A stretch of DNA of 47,124 bases from Thermoplasmata archaeon (GCA_030037955.1 JASHPT010000118.1:1-47124); one strand, 5' to 3'; shown: positions 36,751 to 47,124, counted from the stretch's first letter. Notes: a model not told the origin generated them from the sequence alone. A program made the numbers and translations.

Positions 36751-37206
36751 GTGTCACGAATTCACTCCGGCCGGAAGGGTCGTTCCGGCTCCGACCGGCC
36801 GTATCCGGCCCTGGCACCCAGCTGGCCGATTCCCGAGCCCTCCGAGATCGTGGACCAGGCCGTACAGCTGGCCAAGGGCGGTCTCTCGGCGGCCCAGGTC
36901 GGGACGGTCCTCCGCGACACCTACGGAGTGCCGTCGGTGCGTCTCGCGACCGGGGAGCGGCTGACGCCCCTCCTGGCCAAGCAGGGGGTCCGGCCGGAGC
37001 TGCCGGAAGACCTCGCCGCCCTGCTCCGCCGGGTCGTCACGCTCCAGCGCCACCTGGCGGAACATCCGAAGGACCACTCGAACCGCCGGGGTCTCGCACT
37101 CATCGAGTCTCGGATCCGGCGCCTGGCCCGGTACTACCGGGACCGGAAACTACTGCCCGAGACCTGGCGGTACTCCGCCGCTGAGGCGGTCCTCCAGGTG
37201 GAGTGA
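36751..37206 (+). CDS. rps15: 30S ribosomal protein S15P
   Basis: [79 protein letters not shown]. Confidence 0.96.
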   Translation: MSRIHSGRKGRSGSDRPYPALAPSWPIPEPSEIVDQAVQLAKGGLSAAQVGTVLRDTYGVPSVRLATGERLTPLLAKQGVRPELPEDLAALLRRVVTLQRHLAEHPKDHSNRRGLALIESRIRRLARYYRDRKLLPETWRYSAAEAVLQVE

Positions 37207-38600
37207 TGCCCTCCGGGCCCGAGCAGTTCGTTGCGCATCCGCTCTACCAGCAAGAGTTCACCCGGGCCCGGGAACTGCTGCTGGCCACGCCCGGACGGTG
37301 GCGGATCATCTACCACTACGACGGGGATGGGATCGGTGCGGCATCCGCCCTGGTCCGAGCGCTGCGGCGGCTCGGCTACGGGTTTCAGACGACGGCGCTG
37401 AAGGGCGTCGAGCGGGCTCGGATCGAGGAGCTGCTCCGGGCCACGTCCGGGCCCGTAATCGTCACCGATACGGGAGCGAGCTGGCCGGAGTCCTACGTGC
37501 CGCATCGGTTCCCCGTGATCGTGCTCGACCACCACACCTACCCGGGGCATCCGGTGCCGCCGACGCTGCCCGCCCACGTCGCGTTCGTGAACCCCCTCGA
37601 CTGGGGCGTCGACGGCATGAACGAGATGTGTGCGTCGACGCTGTGCTGGCTGTTCTCCATCTTCCTCGACCCGAAGAACTGGGACAACGTGCCCTGGGCG
37701 CTCTCGGGGGCGATCCACGACCGGCAGCACGTGGGCGGTTTCCGGGGCCTCAACGAGCTCCTGGTCCGCGAAGCGATCCACCGCGAGCTGCTGCACGAAC
37801 GCCGGGAGCTTTCGCTCCGTGGACCGACGGTCGGGACGGCACTCACGGCCTCGATCGACCCGTATTTCGTGGGCCTCTCGGGCCGGGCCGACGCCTCGGC
37901 GGAGTTCGTCCGCCGGCTCGGAGTATCGCCGGACCGGTCGGTCGACGGACTCGAGACCTCGGACCGGGAGCGGCTCGGAGCCGCCCTGAAAGCCCGTCTC
38001 GTACAGCAGGGCGCCCGGCCGGAGTTTTGCGAGCGCGTATCGACGGAGCGATGGACCTTCCCGGGCGAGGCGATCGACGCCGAGGAGCTGTCCCAGCTGC
38101 AGAACGCCGCCGGGCGTGCCGAAGAACCGGGCGTGGGTGTCGCGCTCGCGCTCGGAGACCCTTCGGCCGGGCTGCGATGCCGGACGTTCTGGGAGACCTG
38201 GCAGACCGGCGTCCTCCGGGGACTGCGTCGACTGGAGGACGAAGGAGCCCACCAGAAGACCGCGCTCCAGTGGTTCCAGAGTCCCGAGCTGACCCTGGCC
38301 GGCACCCAGGCCGGGCTCGCGATCACCTATTTCCTCGACCCGTACAAGCCCGTCTTCGTACTCTCCCGGAGCGACGGGTCCACGAAGGTGTCGTCGCGGG
38401 GAACGACCTGGTTGGTCGACCAGGGCCTCGACCTCGCCACCGCCTGCCGGACGGCGGCATCCGCCGTCGGGGGAGAGGGTGGGGGCCATCGCGTCGCGAG
38501 CGGCGCGACGATCCCCTCGGATCGAGAGGAGGAGTTCCTTCAAGAGGCCGATCGAATCATCGTTCAGCAGCTTCCGGCGCGTCCGGAAACCTCCCCATGA
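37206..38600 (+). CDS. RecJ-like DHH-family phosphoesterase/exonuclease
   Basis: [56 protein letters not shown]-terminal [42 protein letters not shown]. Confidence 0.9.
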   Translation: MPSGPEQFVAHPLYQQEFTRARELLLATPGRWRIIYHYDGDGIGAASALVRALRRLGYGFQTTALKGVERARIEELLRATSGPVIVTDTGASWPESYVPHRFPVIVLDHHTYPGHPVPPTLPAHVAFVNPLDWGVDGMNEMCASTLCWLFSIFLDPKNWDNVPWALSGAIHDRQHVGGFRGLNELLVREAIHRELLHERRELSLRGPTVGTALTASIDPYFVGLSGRADASAEFVRRLGVSPDRSVDGLETSDRERLGAALKARLVQQGARPEFCERVSTERWTFPGEAIDAEELSQLQNAAGRAEEPGVGVALALGDPSAGLRCRTFWETWQTGVLRGLRRLEDEGAHQKTALQWFQSPELTLAGTQAGLAITYFLDPYKPVFVLSRSDGSTKVSSRGTTWLVDQGLDLATACRTAASAVGGEGGGHRVASGATIPSDREEEFLQEADRIIVQQLPARPETSP

Positions 38601-41215
38601 GCGCCCCGGCGAAGAAGCTCCCTCCGGCCGAGCCGACGGTCACCGTCGACCACGTGAGGGACCATCCGGTCGAGGCGGAGCTCCACAAGTCGTACATCGA
38701 TTACGCGATGAGCGTCATCGTCGGCCGGGCGCTCCCGGACGGCCGGGACGGGCTCAAGCCCGTCCACCGGCGGATCCTCTGGTCGATGTGGGACAGCGGC
38801 GGGACCCACGACCGGCCGTACCGGAAGTCGGCGCGCATGGTCGGCGATGTGCTGGGAAAGTACCACCCCCACGGCGACACGGCGGTCTACGATGCCCTGG
38901 TCCGCATGGCGCAGCCGTTCTCCCTCCGCTACCTCCTGATCGATGGCCAGGGGAACTTCGGCTCCGTCGACGGCGACATGCCGGCGGCGATGCGGTACAC
39001 CGAAGCGCGTCTCTCGGCGTTGTCGGAGGAGCTGCTCCTGGACATCGAGAAGGAGACGGTCGAGTGGACCGACAATTTCGACGGGTCGCTCAAGGAACCC
39101 CTCGTCCTGCCCTCCAAGGTCCCGAACCTGCTCGTGAACGGGTCGGCGGGGATCGCCGTCGGGATGGCGACGAACATGCCGCCGCACAACCTCTCCGAAA
39201 TCGCCGACGCCCTCCTGCTCCTGCTCCAGAGACCGGACGCCACGCTGGACGAGCTCATGCAGGTCGTTCCGGGCCCGGACTTCCCGACCGGCGGCATGCT
39301 CGCCGCGGACGAGGGGATCCGGGAGGCCTACGAGACCGGTCGGGGGCTGTTGCGGCTCCGCGGTCGGGCCGAGAAGCGCGAGCGGGACGGGAAGGACGAG
39401 ATCGTCATCACCGAGATCCCGTACGAGGTCAACAAGTCCCAGCTGCTCCAGCTGATGGCCGACCTCGTCCGCGACAAGCGGATCGACGGCGTCGCCGACC
39501 TCCGGGACGAGTCCGACCGACACGGCATGTCGATCGTGGTCGAACTCAAGCGGGACGTGCCCGTGGAGATCGTCCTCAACCGGATCTACGAGCACACCCC
39601 GCTCGAGACGACCTTCGGCGTGATCAACCTCTGTCTCATCGACGGTCGACCGAAGGTCCTCGGCCTCAAGCAGCTGCTCGAGGTGCATCTCCAGCACCGG
39701 CGGACGGTGCTCACCCGTCGGACCACCTTCGACCTCGCCCGGACGCTCGAGCGCCTCCACCTCCTGGAGGGGTTCCTGATCGCCATCGACCACATCGACG
39801 AGGTGATCCGGATCATCCGCCGGTCCAAGGACGCCGAGGCCGCCTCGACGTCGCTGATGGGTAAGTTCCTGCTCTCGACCGAGCAGGCGAAGGCGATCCT
39901 CGACATGCGGCTCGCCCGCCTCACCCAGCTGGAACGGGAGGCCGTCGAGAAGGAGAGCCACGAGAAGGAGGCACTCGTCACTCGGCTCAAGGAGATCCTG
40001 GCCTCGCCGCACGAGCTGGACGGTCTCATCGTCGCCGAGCTCACCGACCTCAAGCAGCGCTTCGGCGATGCCCGTCGGACGACGATCGTCCCGGGCTTCA
40101 CCGAGCGCACGCTCGAGGACCTGATCCCGGACACGGACGTGGTAGTGCTCGTCACCCACGACGGCTACATCAAGCGCCTCCCGCTCGACAGCTACCGGCG
40201 GCAGCGCCGGGGCGGCAAGGGCCTCATCCAGATGGAGACCAAGGAGGAGGACTTCGTCACCCGGACCTTCGTGGGCCGGACCCACGACAACATCCTGTTC
40301 TTCACGACCCTGGGCCGGGTCTACCGCCTCAAGGCCTACGAACTTCCGGAGGGGAGCCGCCACTCGAAGGGGAAGGCCATCATCAACCTCCTGCCGAAGC
40401 TCAAGGACGGCGAGAAGATCCAGACGCTCCTCCTGGTCCGGGACCTCGGGCAGACCGGGGACCTGGTCTTCGCCACCCGGGCCGGTCTCGTGAAGCGGAC
40501 CGGCCTCGAGCAGTTCCAGAACATCCGGACGAACGGCATCCAGGCCGTCCTCCTCGAGGAGACGGACGCGCTCGTGGACGTCCAGCTCATCGATGACGAG
40601 ACGGTCGAGATCCTGCTCGCGACCCGGTCGGGGCAGCTCGTCCGCTTCCCCGTCGGCGAGATCCGCCGGATGGGCCGGGCCACCTACGGCGTGATCGGGG
40701 CGCGGCTCTCGGACGAGAAGGGCGACCAGGTCGTGTCGATGACCGTCGCGAGCGCCGCCTATCCGTACCTGCTCTCGTTGACGTCCACGGGGTTCGGCAA
40801 GCGCAGCGCCACGGAGGAGTACCGCCGCACCCACCGGGGAGCCAAGGGGGTCCGCACGATCCGCACCGGTGGCCGCAACGGACAGGTGGTCGCCGTCCTG
40901 CCGACCCGGGACGACCAGGAATTGCTTGTCACGACGCAATGGGGCATCACCATCCGGGCCCCGGTCGAAGGGATCCGGGCCCAGGGGCGGAACACGCTCG
41001 GCGTGCGCGTGATCCGGCTCGAGGAAGGGGACACGGTCCGGGACGCCGTCGCGCTCATCCCACCGGGGGAGACCGAGGAGAGCGGCCCCGGAACCCCCCC
41101 GACCCCGCCGCCCGGCCCCTCGCCGCCGGGCGAGGACGACGACGAGGACACGCCCGAGGAACCGGACCCGGAACCTCCGGAGGACGACGATGAAGCGTCG
41201 CCGGCCCCGGGGTAA
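38597..41215 (+). CDS. gyrA: DNA gyrase subunit A
   Basis: [61 protein letters not shown] (active Tyr), GyrA box QRRGGKG at 40202-40222. Confidence 0.97.
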   Translation: MSAPAKKLPPAEPTVTVDHVRDHPVEAELHKSYIDYAMSVIVGRALPDGRDGLKPVHRRILWSMWDSGGTHDRPYRKSARMVGDVLGKYHPHGDTAVYDALVRMAQPFSLRYLLIDGQGNFGSVDGDMPAAMRYTEARLSALSEELLLDIEKETVEWTDNFDGSLKEPLVLPSKVPNLLVNGSAGIAVGMATNMPPHNLSEIADALLLLLQRPDATLDELMQVVPGPDFPTGGMLAADEGIREAYETGRGLLRLRGRAEKRERDGKDEIVITEIPYEVNKSQLLQLMADLVRDKRIDGVADLRDESDRHGMSIVVELKRDVPVEIVLNRIYEHTPLETTFGVINLCLIDGRPKVLGLKQLLEVHLQHRRTVLTRRTTFDLARTLERLHLLEGFLIAIDHIDEVIRIIRRSKDAEAASTSLMGKFLLSTEQAKAILDMRLARLTQLEREAVEKESHEKEALVTRLKEILASPHELDGLIVAELTDLKQRFGDARRTTIVPGFTERTLEDLIPDTDVVVLVTHDGYIKRLPLDSYRRQRRGGKGLIQMETKEEDFVTRTFVGRTHDNILFFTTLGRVYRLKAYELPEGSRHSKGKAIINLLPKLKDGEKIQTLLLVRDLGQTGDLVFATRAGLVKRTGLEQFQNIRTNGIQAVLLEETDALVDVQLIDDETVEILLATRSGQLVRFPVGEIRRMGRATYGVIGARLSDEKGDQVVSMTVASAAYPYLLSLTSTGFGKRSATEEYRRTHRGAKGVRTIRTGGRNGQVVAVLPTRDDQELLVTTQWGITIRAPVEGIRAQGRNTLGVRVIRLEEGDTVRDAVALIPPGETEESGPGTPPTPPPGPSPPGEDDDEDTPEEPDPEPPEDDDEASPAPG

Positions 41216-41369
41216 GATCGTCCGCAGCTGCCCGTACTGCCGGTCGACCCGGCTGATCTTCGAGGGAGCGCTGATCCTGGGGCAGCTCTATCGCTGCCTG
41301 GACTGCGGCTACGTCGGGCCGCTCGTCCTCGAGGAAGAGGAGGCCACACCGGCGGCACGGCCGTCCTGA
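41190..41369 (+). CDS. Small zinc-ribbon protein (59 aa, absent from supplied ORF track)
   Basis: Translation [63 protein letters not shown] and CLDC knuckles. Confidence 0.72.
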   Translation: MKRRRPRGKIVRSCPYCRSTRLIFEGALILGQLYRCLDCGYVGPLVLEEEEATPAARPS

Positions 41370-42625
41370 GGGACGGGGAATCGCCCGCTCCGGACGGCGT
41401 CGGCCAGGGCGACGGCCCGTACGGTCGGGGCGACATCGTGCACTCGAACGACGGCCGCATGGGCCAGGGCGGCGATCACCGCAGCGGCGAGGCTTCCCTC
41501 GAGACGCTGGTCCAGCGACGCGCCTCCGAGTGCCCGGCCGATGAACTCCTTGCGGGAGGCGCCGACGACGACCGGCCGCCCCAGGCTGCGGAACTCCCCC
41601 AGGTGGCGGAGCAGGTCGAGTCCCTGCTCGGAACTCTTCCCGAAGCCGATCCCCGGGTCGACCAATAGCTGCTCCGGCGCGATCCCGTCCGCCTGGGCCG
41701 CGGCGAGGGCCCGGGCCAGGTCCTCGTAGACCTCCGAGCGCAGGTCCGCGTACTCGGTGTTGAACTGCATCGTTCCGGGGGTGCCCCGCATGTGCATCAG
41801 GATCGCCGGCGCCTCGACGCGGGCCAGCAGCCGGCGCATCTCGGGATCCCGGAGGCCGGAGACGTCATTCACCAGGTCGGCGCCCAAGTCGAGAGCCTCC
41901 CGGGCGACGTCGGCCTTCTGAGTATCCACCGAGATCGGGATCTTCACCCGGTCGTGCAGCGCCGGGAGCACGGCTCGAAGGCGAGCCAGCTCCTGCTCCG
42001 CCGAGATCGGAGTCGCGCCCGGCCGACTCGACTCCGCTCCGATATCGAGGATGCCGGCTCCCTCGGCCTCGATCTCGAGCCCACGGGCCACGGCCACGTC
42101 CGGCTCTTCGAACAGCCCTCCGTCGCTGAACGAGTCGGGGGTGATGTTCAGCACCCCCATCACCACGGTCGCTTCCCCGAGCCGAACCGAGCGGTGGAGT
42201 CCTTCCACGAGGGTCGGGGCCTGTCGAGCGTAGTTCTCGAGCACCGCCTCGACGGCCGTGGCGACGGACCGGAGCTGGAACGGTTGGCGACGCAGTTTCG
42301 GGATCAGGCGAGCATACTGCGAGGGCGTCCCGATGAGCACCACCGCGCTCTGGGGTACGGAGAGGTCGGCGATCCCCTTCGCATGCGCGGAGTCGGCCCC
42401 GAGGGCGAGCATCTCCTGCTTGAGCAGCGGGGCGGCCTTGAGCGGAATCCCGTCGAGTCGGACGAGCAGGGTCCGGCCCTTGCGGGTCATGATCCCGACT
42501 CCCTCCGGGTCGGAGTCCGTACGCTCCACCTCCCGTGCGATCTCGGCCGGGGTAGAGGCCTCCAGCACGCGGACGCCATAGCGGGCGATCAGGTCGATCG
42601 GGGCACGGGGGCTGGCGCGGGGCAC
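41309..42625 (-). CDS. folP: Dihydropteroate synthase family protein with N-terminal extension
   Basis: VMGVLNITPDSFSDGG, ILDIGAESSRPGATPIS, ISVDTQKADVAREALDLGADLVNDVSGL, LLVDPGIGFGKSSEQGLDLLRHL. GTG start inferred at 42625. Confidence 0.92.
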   Translation of the reverse strand: MPRASPRAPIDLIARYGVRVLEASTPAEIAREVERTDSDPEGVGIMTRKGRTLLVRLDGIPLKAAPLLKQEMLALGADSAHAKGIADLSVPQSAVVLIGTPSQYARLIPKLRRQPFQLRSVATAVEAVLENYARQAPTLVEGLHRSVRLGEATVVMGVLNITPDSFSDGGLFEEPDVAVARGLEIEAEGAGILDIGAESSRPGATPISAEQELARLRAVLPALHDRVKIPISVDTQKADVAREALDLGADLVNDVSGLRDPEMRRLLARVEAPAILMHMRGTPGTMQFNTEYADLRSEVYEDLARALAAAQADGIAPEQLLVDPGIGFGKSSEQGLDLLRHLGEFRSLGRPVVVGASRKEFIGRALGGASLDQRLEGSLAAAVIAALAHAAVVRVHDVAPTVRAVALADAVRSGRFPVPQDGRAAGVASSSSRTSGPT

Positions 42626-42737
42626 ACCCTCAGAGACGCGCGTCCTTCCCAAAAGGGTGGTCCCGGCCGAGACCCTCCCCCGATTTCGCGACGGAACCAA
42701 CGTTAAGCTCCCGAGCCGTCGTCCCGGGCCTTTCCCG

Positions 42738-42956
42738 ATGAAGCCGCTGGACCTCCTGCAGCAGAGCCTCCGCCAGCCCGTGCTGGTGGAGCTCCGGGGC
42801 GGCCGCCGGATCCGGGGCACGCTCGAGTCCTACGACCAGCACCTCAACCTGGTGCTCTCCGCCGCCGAGGAACAGGACGCGACCGGGACGACTCCGACGC
42901 CGAGGCCGGGCCTCACCCTGGTCCGGGGCGATAGCGTCATCTTCATCTCCCCGTAG
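42738..42956 (+). CDS. LSm/Sm-like archaeal RNA-binding protein
   Basis: MKPLDLLQQSLRQPVLVELRGGRRIRGTLESYDQHLNLVLSAAEE...VRGDSVIFISP (Sm1/Sm2 motifs). Confidence 0.92.
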   Translation: MKPLDLLQQSLRQPVLVELRGGRRIRGTLESYDQHLNLVLSAAEEQDATGTTPTPRPGLTLVRGDSVIFISP

Positions 42957-42982
42957 GCTCCGCCCCACGACCCGGAGCACGT

Positions 42983-43144
42983 ATGGGAAAGGGAACTCCG
43001 TCCAGCGCCGGCGGCAAGATCGTTCACTTCCGCTGCCGTCGCTGCGGCAAGCACTCGTTCCACCGGCAGAAGCGGGTGTGCTCCTCGTGCGGGTTCGGCC
43101 GGACGACCACGCTACGGCACTACGACTGGGCGAAGCGGCACTGA
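42983..43144 (+). CDS. rpl37e: 50S ribosomal protein L37e (53 aa, absent from supplied ORF track)
   Basis: MGKGTPSSAGGKIVHFRCRRCGKHSFHRQKRVCSSCGFGRTTTLRHYDWAKRH*; CxxC zinc knuckles; directly follows LSm. Confidence 0.95.
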   Translation: MGKGTPSSAGGKIVHFRCRRCGKHSFHRQKRVCSSCGFGRTTTLRHYDWAKRH

Positions 43145-43726
43145 ACCGACCGCCGACCGGCTCCTCCAGCCCCGAGGACGGGGCGTGGACACCCAGCGGT
43201 TTCCGGCCAGCGCGAAGCGCAGGGGGCGCGACCGCGCCCTTCGGATTCCGACCCGCGGCCCCCGGACCACCTTCGTTCTGTTCACGGTGCCCCGAAGCAC
43301 CCGAAGACAACGGCCCGTCACTGCGCTCGTGCCGTCCTCCGCCCGCGTGAGACCGAACGCGCGGCAGAGGCGGCCGGGGCCCCGAGTGTCTCCCAGGCCC
43401 GGGGTCAGCGGCTCGACCGCTCGGACGAGCACCGCCTGCCCTTCCCGGGTCGTCAAGTTGAGACAGTGGACCTGATGGATCCGGTAGATGTAGACCGTAC
43501 CGGGCCCGGCGAACATCGCCCGGTTCCGCCGGGTCACCCCCCGGTATGCGTGGCTCGCCGGATCCCGCGCCACATACGCCTCGGTCTCGACGATTCGCCC
43601 CACGCGCCATCCGTGCCGGGCGCGCACGACCAGCCACCGGCCCAGCAGCTGCCGCGCCACGGTGGCGGTCGGACGGTCGTACCAGGCGGCCGGCAGGGGA
43701 TGAGCGAAGGCCGTGCGCCAGACCAT
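43112..43726 (-). CDS. 3-methyladenine DNA glycosylase (AAG/MPG family)
   Basis: ARQLLGRWLVV, GRIVETEAYVARDPASHAYRGVTRRNRAMFAGPGTVYIYRIHQVHCLNL, AVLVRAVEP. Confidence 0.92.
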   Translation of the reverse strand: MVWRTAFAHPLPAAWYDRPTATVARQLLGRWLVVRARHGWRVGRIVETEAYVARDPASHAYRGVTRRNRAMFAGPGTVYIYRIHQVHCLNLTTREGQAVLVRAVEPLTPGLGDTRGPGRLCRAFGLTRAEDGTSAVTGRCLRVLRGTVNRTKVVRGPRVGIRRARSRPLRFALAGNRWVSTPRPRGWRSRSAVGSVPLRPVVVP

Positions 43727-43746
43727 CCCGGGTGGCGCCGCGGCCC

Positions 43747-44850
43747 TCAGAGGAGCTTTCCCCGGTCGACCAGCGGCTTGCCATCCAGCGCCACGGTCGC
43801 CTCGCCCACGATCAACCAGGCGAGGAACGGATTCGAGTTCGTCCCGCCGTAGTCCACATTGCCGCCGATCGCGATGGCGACCGCGCCGGCCTCGGCGTCT
43901 TCCACACGCGGAACCCCTGGGTCGAGCGCCGGATTCAGTCCGACGGAGATGTATCCCGCCCGGTTCCAGCCCGGGGTCACCGACTGGGTGGACCGCTCGA
44001 ACGCGGCTCCTCCATCGGTGAAGGAGCAGCTGACCATCTGCCCGTGGTCGAACTCCCACTGGCCTCCCTCGACACGACCCATCCGCGGGAAGCTGGGACG
44101 ATTCGCGACCACGAGGCCCGCCGCGCTCTTCTCGTCGACCGCCACGGCCGCGTAGCCGGGCGGCGCCGCCGTCATGTTCTCCCCCCGCCGGAGGTCGCCG
44201 GCGTCCACGACCCCGTCGTCGATGGTCGGGGTCCGGCCGCGGAGCGAGAGCTTGAGGTCGGTCCCATTGGCCGCGGTCAGGTGAAACTCGCGTCCCTTCT
44301 GGAGTCGAGCGGCCAGCCGAGCGGCGTCCCGCTTGATCGTCGTAGGGTCGGCCTGTACGGAGGCGCGTACCAGTTGCTCGCGCCAGACCGTCGGGTCGAC
44401 ACGGAACTCCGCCGCCGCCTCGTTCGAGGCGTAGCCCAGCATCGATCGGACCCCGCGGAGGTGGGCGCTCTTCGCCCGGCGGTACCACTCGAGGTTGTAG
44501 GCCACGGATTGGACAGCGTCCCGGCCCTGGGCTCGAAATCGCGGGCGGTCGGCCGGGCCGGGGAAGAACACGTAGGCCTGGGCCTTGCTGAGGGCCGCCC
44601 ATTCGTGGGAGCCGACCTTCCCGAGCTCCCGCTTGGGGACAAGGTCCCAGCTCCTCCAGTACGCCGGTTCGTCCTCGTAAAGGAGCATCGGCCGGGCACC
44701 GCGCCGCCGAGCCTCGGTGACGCAGGCGCTCGCGTACGGAAGGGTGTGGGTCCAGGTCTCGACGATGACGTTCTCTCCGCGTCGAACGTTGAGGGCCGGC
44801 CCGAGCAGGACGCGGGCAAGTGCCTCGGCGCTCGAGCCGTCCGCCGCCAT
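43747..44850 (-). CDS. Aminopeptidase T/M29-like leucyl aminopeptidase
   Basis: VRRGENVIVETWTHTLPYASACVTEARRRGARPMLLYEDEPAYWRS..., LTAANGTDLKLSLRGR, GYISVGLNPALDP. TATA-like box ~27 nt upstream supports the MAADG start. Confidence 0.82.
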   Translation of the reverse strand: MAADGSSAEALARVLLGPALNVRRGENVIVETWTHTLPYASACVTEARRRGARPMLLYEDEPAYWRSWDLVPKRELGKVGSHEWAALSKAQAYVFFPGPADRPRFRAQGRDAVQSVAYNLEWYRRAKSAHLRGVRSMLGYASNEAAAEFRVDPTVWREQLVRASVQADPTTIKRDAARLAARLQKGREFHLTAANGTDLKLSLRGRTPTIDDGVVDAGDLRRGENMTAAPPGYAAVAVDEKSAAGLVVANRPSFPRMGRVEGGQWEFDHGQMVSCSFTDGGAAFERSTQSVTPGWNRAGYISVGLNPALDPGVPRVEDAEAGAVAIAIGGNVDYGGTNSNPFLAWLIVGEATVALDGKPLVDRGKLL

Positions 44851-44872
44851 ACCTCCCGGGAAGCGGTGGCTC

Positions 44873-44880
44873 GGTTTAAA
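44873..44880 (-). promoter_or_regulatory. TATA-like element for the aminopeptidase gene
   Basis: Minus-strand CCTTTAAACC centred ~27 nt upstream of the start at 44850. Confidence 0.5.
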
Positions 44881-46177
44881 GGCGTGAGGCAAGCCCACCC
44901 GGACTCGCCCGCAATCGACGCACGAACGCCGGGGCGTCCTCGGACGACCGGCTCCAGGCCGAGACCCAGCCGGTGATCAGGGTCCCGGCATCCTCGCGTC
45001 CGGGGAGTACGTCCACCGCTGCGGAGCGGTCCGGGAATGTGCGTCGCCAGGCCTCGCTCTTCCATGCCTTTCGTGCGATGGCTTCGACCCGCCGCAGTCG
45101 AGAGAAGTCGGACAGGTCGGCGCATAGCGCGGCCGACACTCCGTGTCGGCGCCACGTGCGCAGCAGGGCATCGATCTTCTCCGGACGATGGCGTCGTGTA
45201 CGTCGGCCCCGGTCGAGCACCCCGTTGAAATAGAGGAAGGGGCCGCCGACGGATAGAGCCTCCAGCAGGGTCCGGCTCCCGGTCACGATCCGAAGCTCCG
45301 CACGGGCGAAGGCCTGCGCCCACTCCCGGGGTCCCGAGGGGTCCCGCCAGGACCACCGGAGGCCCCGAGCCGGCGGCAACTCGAACCGCCGCGGGCCCCG
45401 AACCTCGATGCGGAGGGGATGGGATCCTTTCGGGAGAGCAGAGAATCCGTGGGCCAGACGGCGCGCGAGTCGGTCGGACGAGGAGGGGCTCGCGTACCAG
45501 ACCCAGCGGCCGGCGCGGGCCTGGCGTGAGCCGGGGAGCCGGCCCGGCCAGAGCGGCCCGGTCTGGACGGCTTCGGGGAACTCATGCTGGAACGCGGGAG
45601 ATCGGAGAAATCCCGTGTACAGATGGATCACGTTGGGCCGGTCGAAGGCGCGCCAGGTGCGGTATGCGTCGCGGAAGGCCCGGATCTCACCGACGGCGGA
45701 GGGCCGGGAGATCCGCCGCGCGATGTCCGTGGCGACGACCCCACCCTCTCGCCACCGTTCTCGCGTCTGCTGTCGGCTGGTCCAGGTCCGGGCGAACTCC
45801 TCCAGGCTGAGGTGGACGACCCGGTCCGTTCCGTACGCCCGTTCCAGTCGGGCCGTCTCCTCGCTCCAGTCGCCCGGCCGACCCGACCGCTCCGCCGCCG
45901 GCGCCGCCGAGACCCCCCACCAGGGGGTGACGGTCAACGCTCGCGGTGCACGGACCCCCAGGTTCCGCAGCCGCCGGACGGGGGGCCAGCCCCACGGCCC
46001 CTCCACCGGCTCGGGAAGGCGCCGCCCTTCCGCCCGGTACAGCCGTAACGGCCAGCCGGCCAACCAGAGTCGTCGGCCGACGGCCAGCACCTCCTCGATG
46101 TCCCCGAGGCCTCCGCCGACGACGGCCGGCTGCAGGTAGATGTCGAGCCTCGGCCGCGGCCCGCCGTGGGCGCTCAT
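44876..46177 (-). CDS. Hypothetical protein, possibly glycosyltransferase-like
   Basis: MSAHGGPRPRLDIYLQPAVVGGGLGDIEEVLAVGRRLWLAGWPLRLYRAEG; C-terminal AELRIVTGSRTLLEALSVGGPFLYFNG resembles GT-B donor-side patterns. Overlaps upstream GNAT gene by ATGA. Confidence 0.55.
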   Translation of the reverse strand: MSAHGGPRPRLDIYLQPAVVGGGLGDIEEVLAVGRRLWLAGWPLRLYRAEGRRLPEPVEGPWGWPPVRRLRNLGVRAPRALTVTPWWGVSAAPAAERSGRPGDWSEETARLERAYGTDRVVHLSLEEFARTWTSRQQTRERWREGGVVATDIARRISRPSAVGEIRAFRDAYRTWRAFDRPNVIHLYTGFLRSPAFQHEFPEAVQTGPLWPGRLPGSRQARAGRWVWYASPSSSDRLARRLAHGFSALPKGSHPLRIEVRGPRRFELPPARGLRWSWRDPSGPREWAQAFARAELRIVTGSRTLLEALSVGGPFLYFNGVLDRGRRTRRHRPEKIDALLRTWRRHGVSAALCADLSDFSRLRRVEAIARKAWKSEAWRRTFPDRSAAVDVLPGREDAGTLITGWVSAWSRSSEDAPAFVRRLRASPGGLASRL

Positions 46178-47121
46178 GCGGGGAGACGATGAAGCATCGT
46201 GAGGATCTGAAAGCGCTCGACGAAGCCGAGGTCGTCCAGGACCGGACGGCGGGCCGACGCATGATCCGGCAGCCACGTAACGACCCGGGCGGCGTGCCGG
46301 CTCTCGGCCCACCGGAGCGCCGTGGTGATCGCGTCCCGGATCGCCGGTACCGGGACGGCGTCGGCGAACAGCGGCGTGCTGAGGTTCGCGGCATCCATCA
46401 GCCGACTCACGGTCATGCGGAGGTAGCCGGCCGGGCGGCCGTTCATCTCGAGGACCCACGCCTCGCTCTCCGACTGGAGGAGCCGCTCCGTTGGAGCAGA
46501 TCTACGAAACTCCCGGGGGGACCGGGGCAAGATCTCCCGCACCGGGACCGGCATCCGGGCATTGTCGATCTCCGCGAGGGCACGGCCGTCGGCGGAAGTG
46601 AAAGGCCGCAGTGGCGTGTGGCCAGACGCCGGAGGAAGCGGCTGCCCGGGACCGAGCTCACGGGCCATCCAGAGGACCTCACGGAGCCTTCCGAAGCCGG
46701 AGCCCCCGTACAGCTGGCGGGCGGGGGCGTTTTGCGCGAGGACGTCCAGCACCACGTTCGGCCGACGGTAGCGACGCGCGAGGCTCTCGGCGTACCCGAG
46801 CATTGCCCGGGCCCGCCCTTGGCGTCGAAAGGCCCGGTCCACGACGACGCCCGAGACGTAGGCGCCGTCCGGGGTGTAGTTCACCAGCGTGGAGCCCACG
46901 ACATGGCCGGCCTCCTCGTCAATCAGGATCGAGACGACCGGGCGGCCGACCCACCGGGCGAGCCGGAGGAGCCACCGGATCCCCGGTCGTTCCGTGCGTT
47001 GCAGGACCTGCCCCACGGCCTGGGGATGAAGTCCGAACAAGGGAAACTCGTCCGACGGGTTCCGGTTCCAGAGGTCGGCCACTCCGACCCAATCCCCCTT
47101 CCGGTACTCGCGGACCGTCAC
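46174..47121 (-). CDS. GNAT-family N-acetyltransferase (5' end may be truncated by window edge)
   Basis: MTVREYRKGDWVGVADLWNRNP, VSGVVVDRAFRRQGRARAMLGYAESLARR, ARQLYGGSGFGRL. Confidence 0.85.
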   Translation of the reverse strand: MTVREYRKGDWVGVADLWNRNPSDEFPLFGLHPQAVGQVLQRTERPGIRWLLRLARWVGRPVVSILIDEEAGHVVGSTLVNYTPDGAYVSGVVVDRAFRRQGRARAMLGYAESLARRYRRPNVVLDVLAQNAPARQLYGGSGFGRLREVLWMARELGPGQPLPPASGHTPLRPFTSADGRALAEIDNARMPVPVREILPRSPREFRRSAPTERLLQSESEAWVLEMNGRPAGYLRMTVSRLMDAANLSTPLFADAVPVPAIRDAITTALRWAESRHAARVVTWLPDHASARRPVLDDLGFVERFQILTMLHRLPA

Positions 47122-47124
47122 GCG

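Noticed and set aside
37298-38596. N-terminal extension of the gyrA ORF
   Set aside because: Out-of-frame reading of the RecJ-like gene; GyrA begins at ATG 38597.
38564-40939. 791-aa minus-strand ORF
   Set aside because: Antisense shadow of gyrA with no recognisable motif.

Overview
High-GC, gene-dense archaeal chromosomal segment, most likely Thermoplasmatota-like (inferred from ArcS, S15P, L37e, LSm, a RecJ-like DHH protein, TATA boxes about 25-31 nt upstream of starts, plus bacterial-type GyrA, AcnA and Pst). About 36 CDSs and one tRNA-Val(TAC) are supported. No CRISPR array, transposase or integrase was seen. The most interesting region is ~13.8-25.8 kb. It is a nearly gap-free same-strand run: AbrB-PhoU, pstS, pstC, pstA, pstB, phoU, a wHTH-fused SPPY-type DNA methyltransferase, a CHAD-domain protein, Ppx/GppA-HD, and two tandem overlapping thymidylate-kinase-like P-loop kinases. 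It ends against a convergent SixA-like histidine phosphatase. This looks like a phosphate/polyphosphate island with no recognisable PPK1 or PPK2. The second kinase has Arg in place of the Walker A Lys. I propose the tandem kinase pair as a candidate uncharacterised polyphosphate-linked kinase system. Other notable points: a tRNA gene overlapping the 3' end of a tRNA-modification gene, two small CDSs missed by the ORF track (L37e and a zinc ribbon), perfect palindromes at promoters, a Trx-fold/AsnC-RAM fusion, and TrpRS and TrxR-like proteins with divergent motifs. All assignments come from reading motifs by eye; no database search was run.
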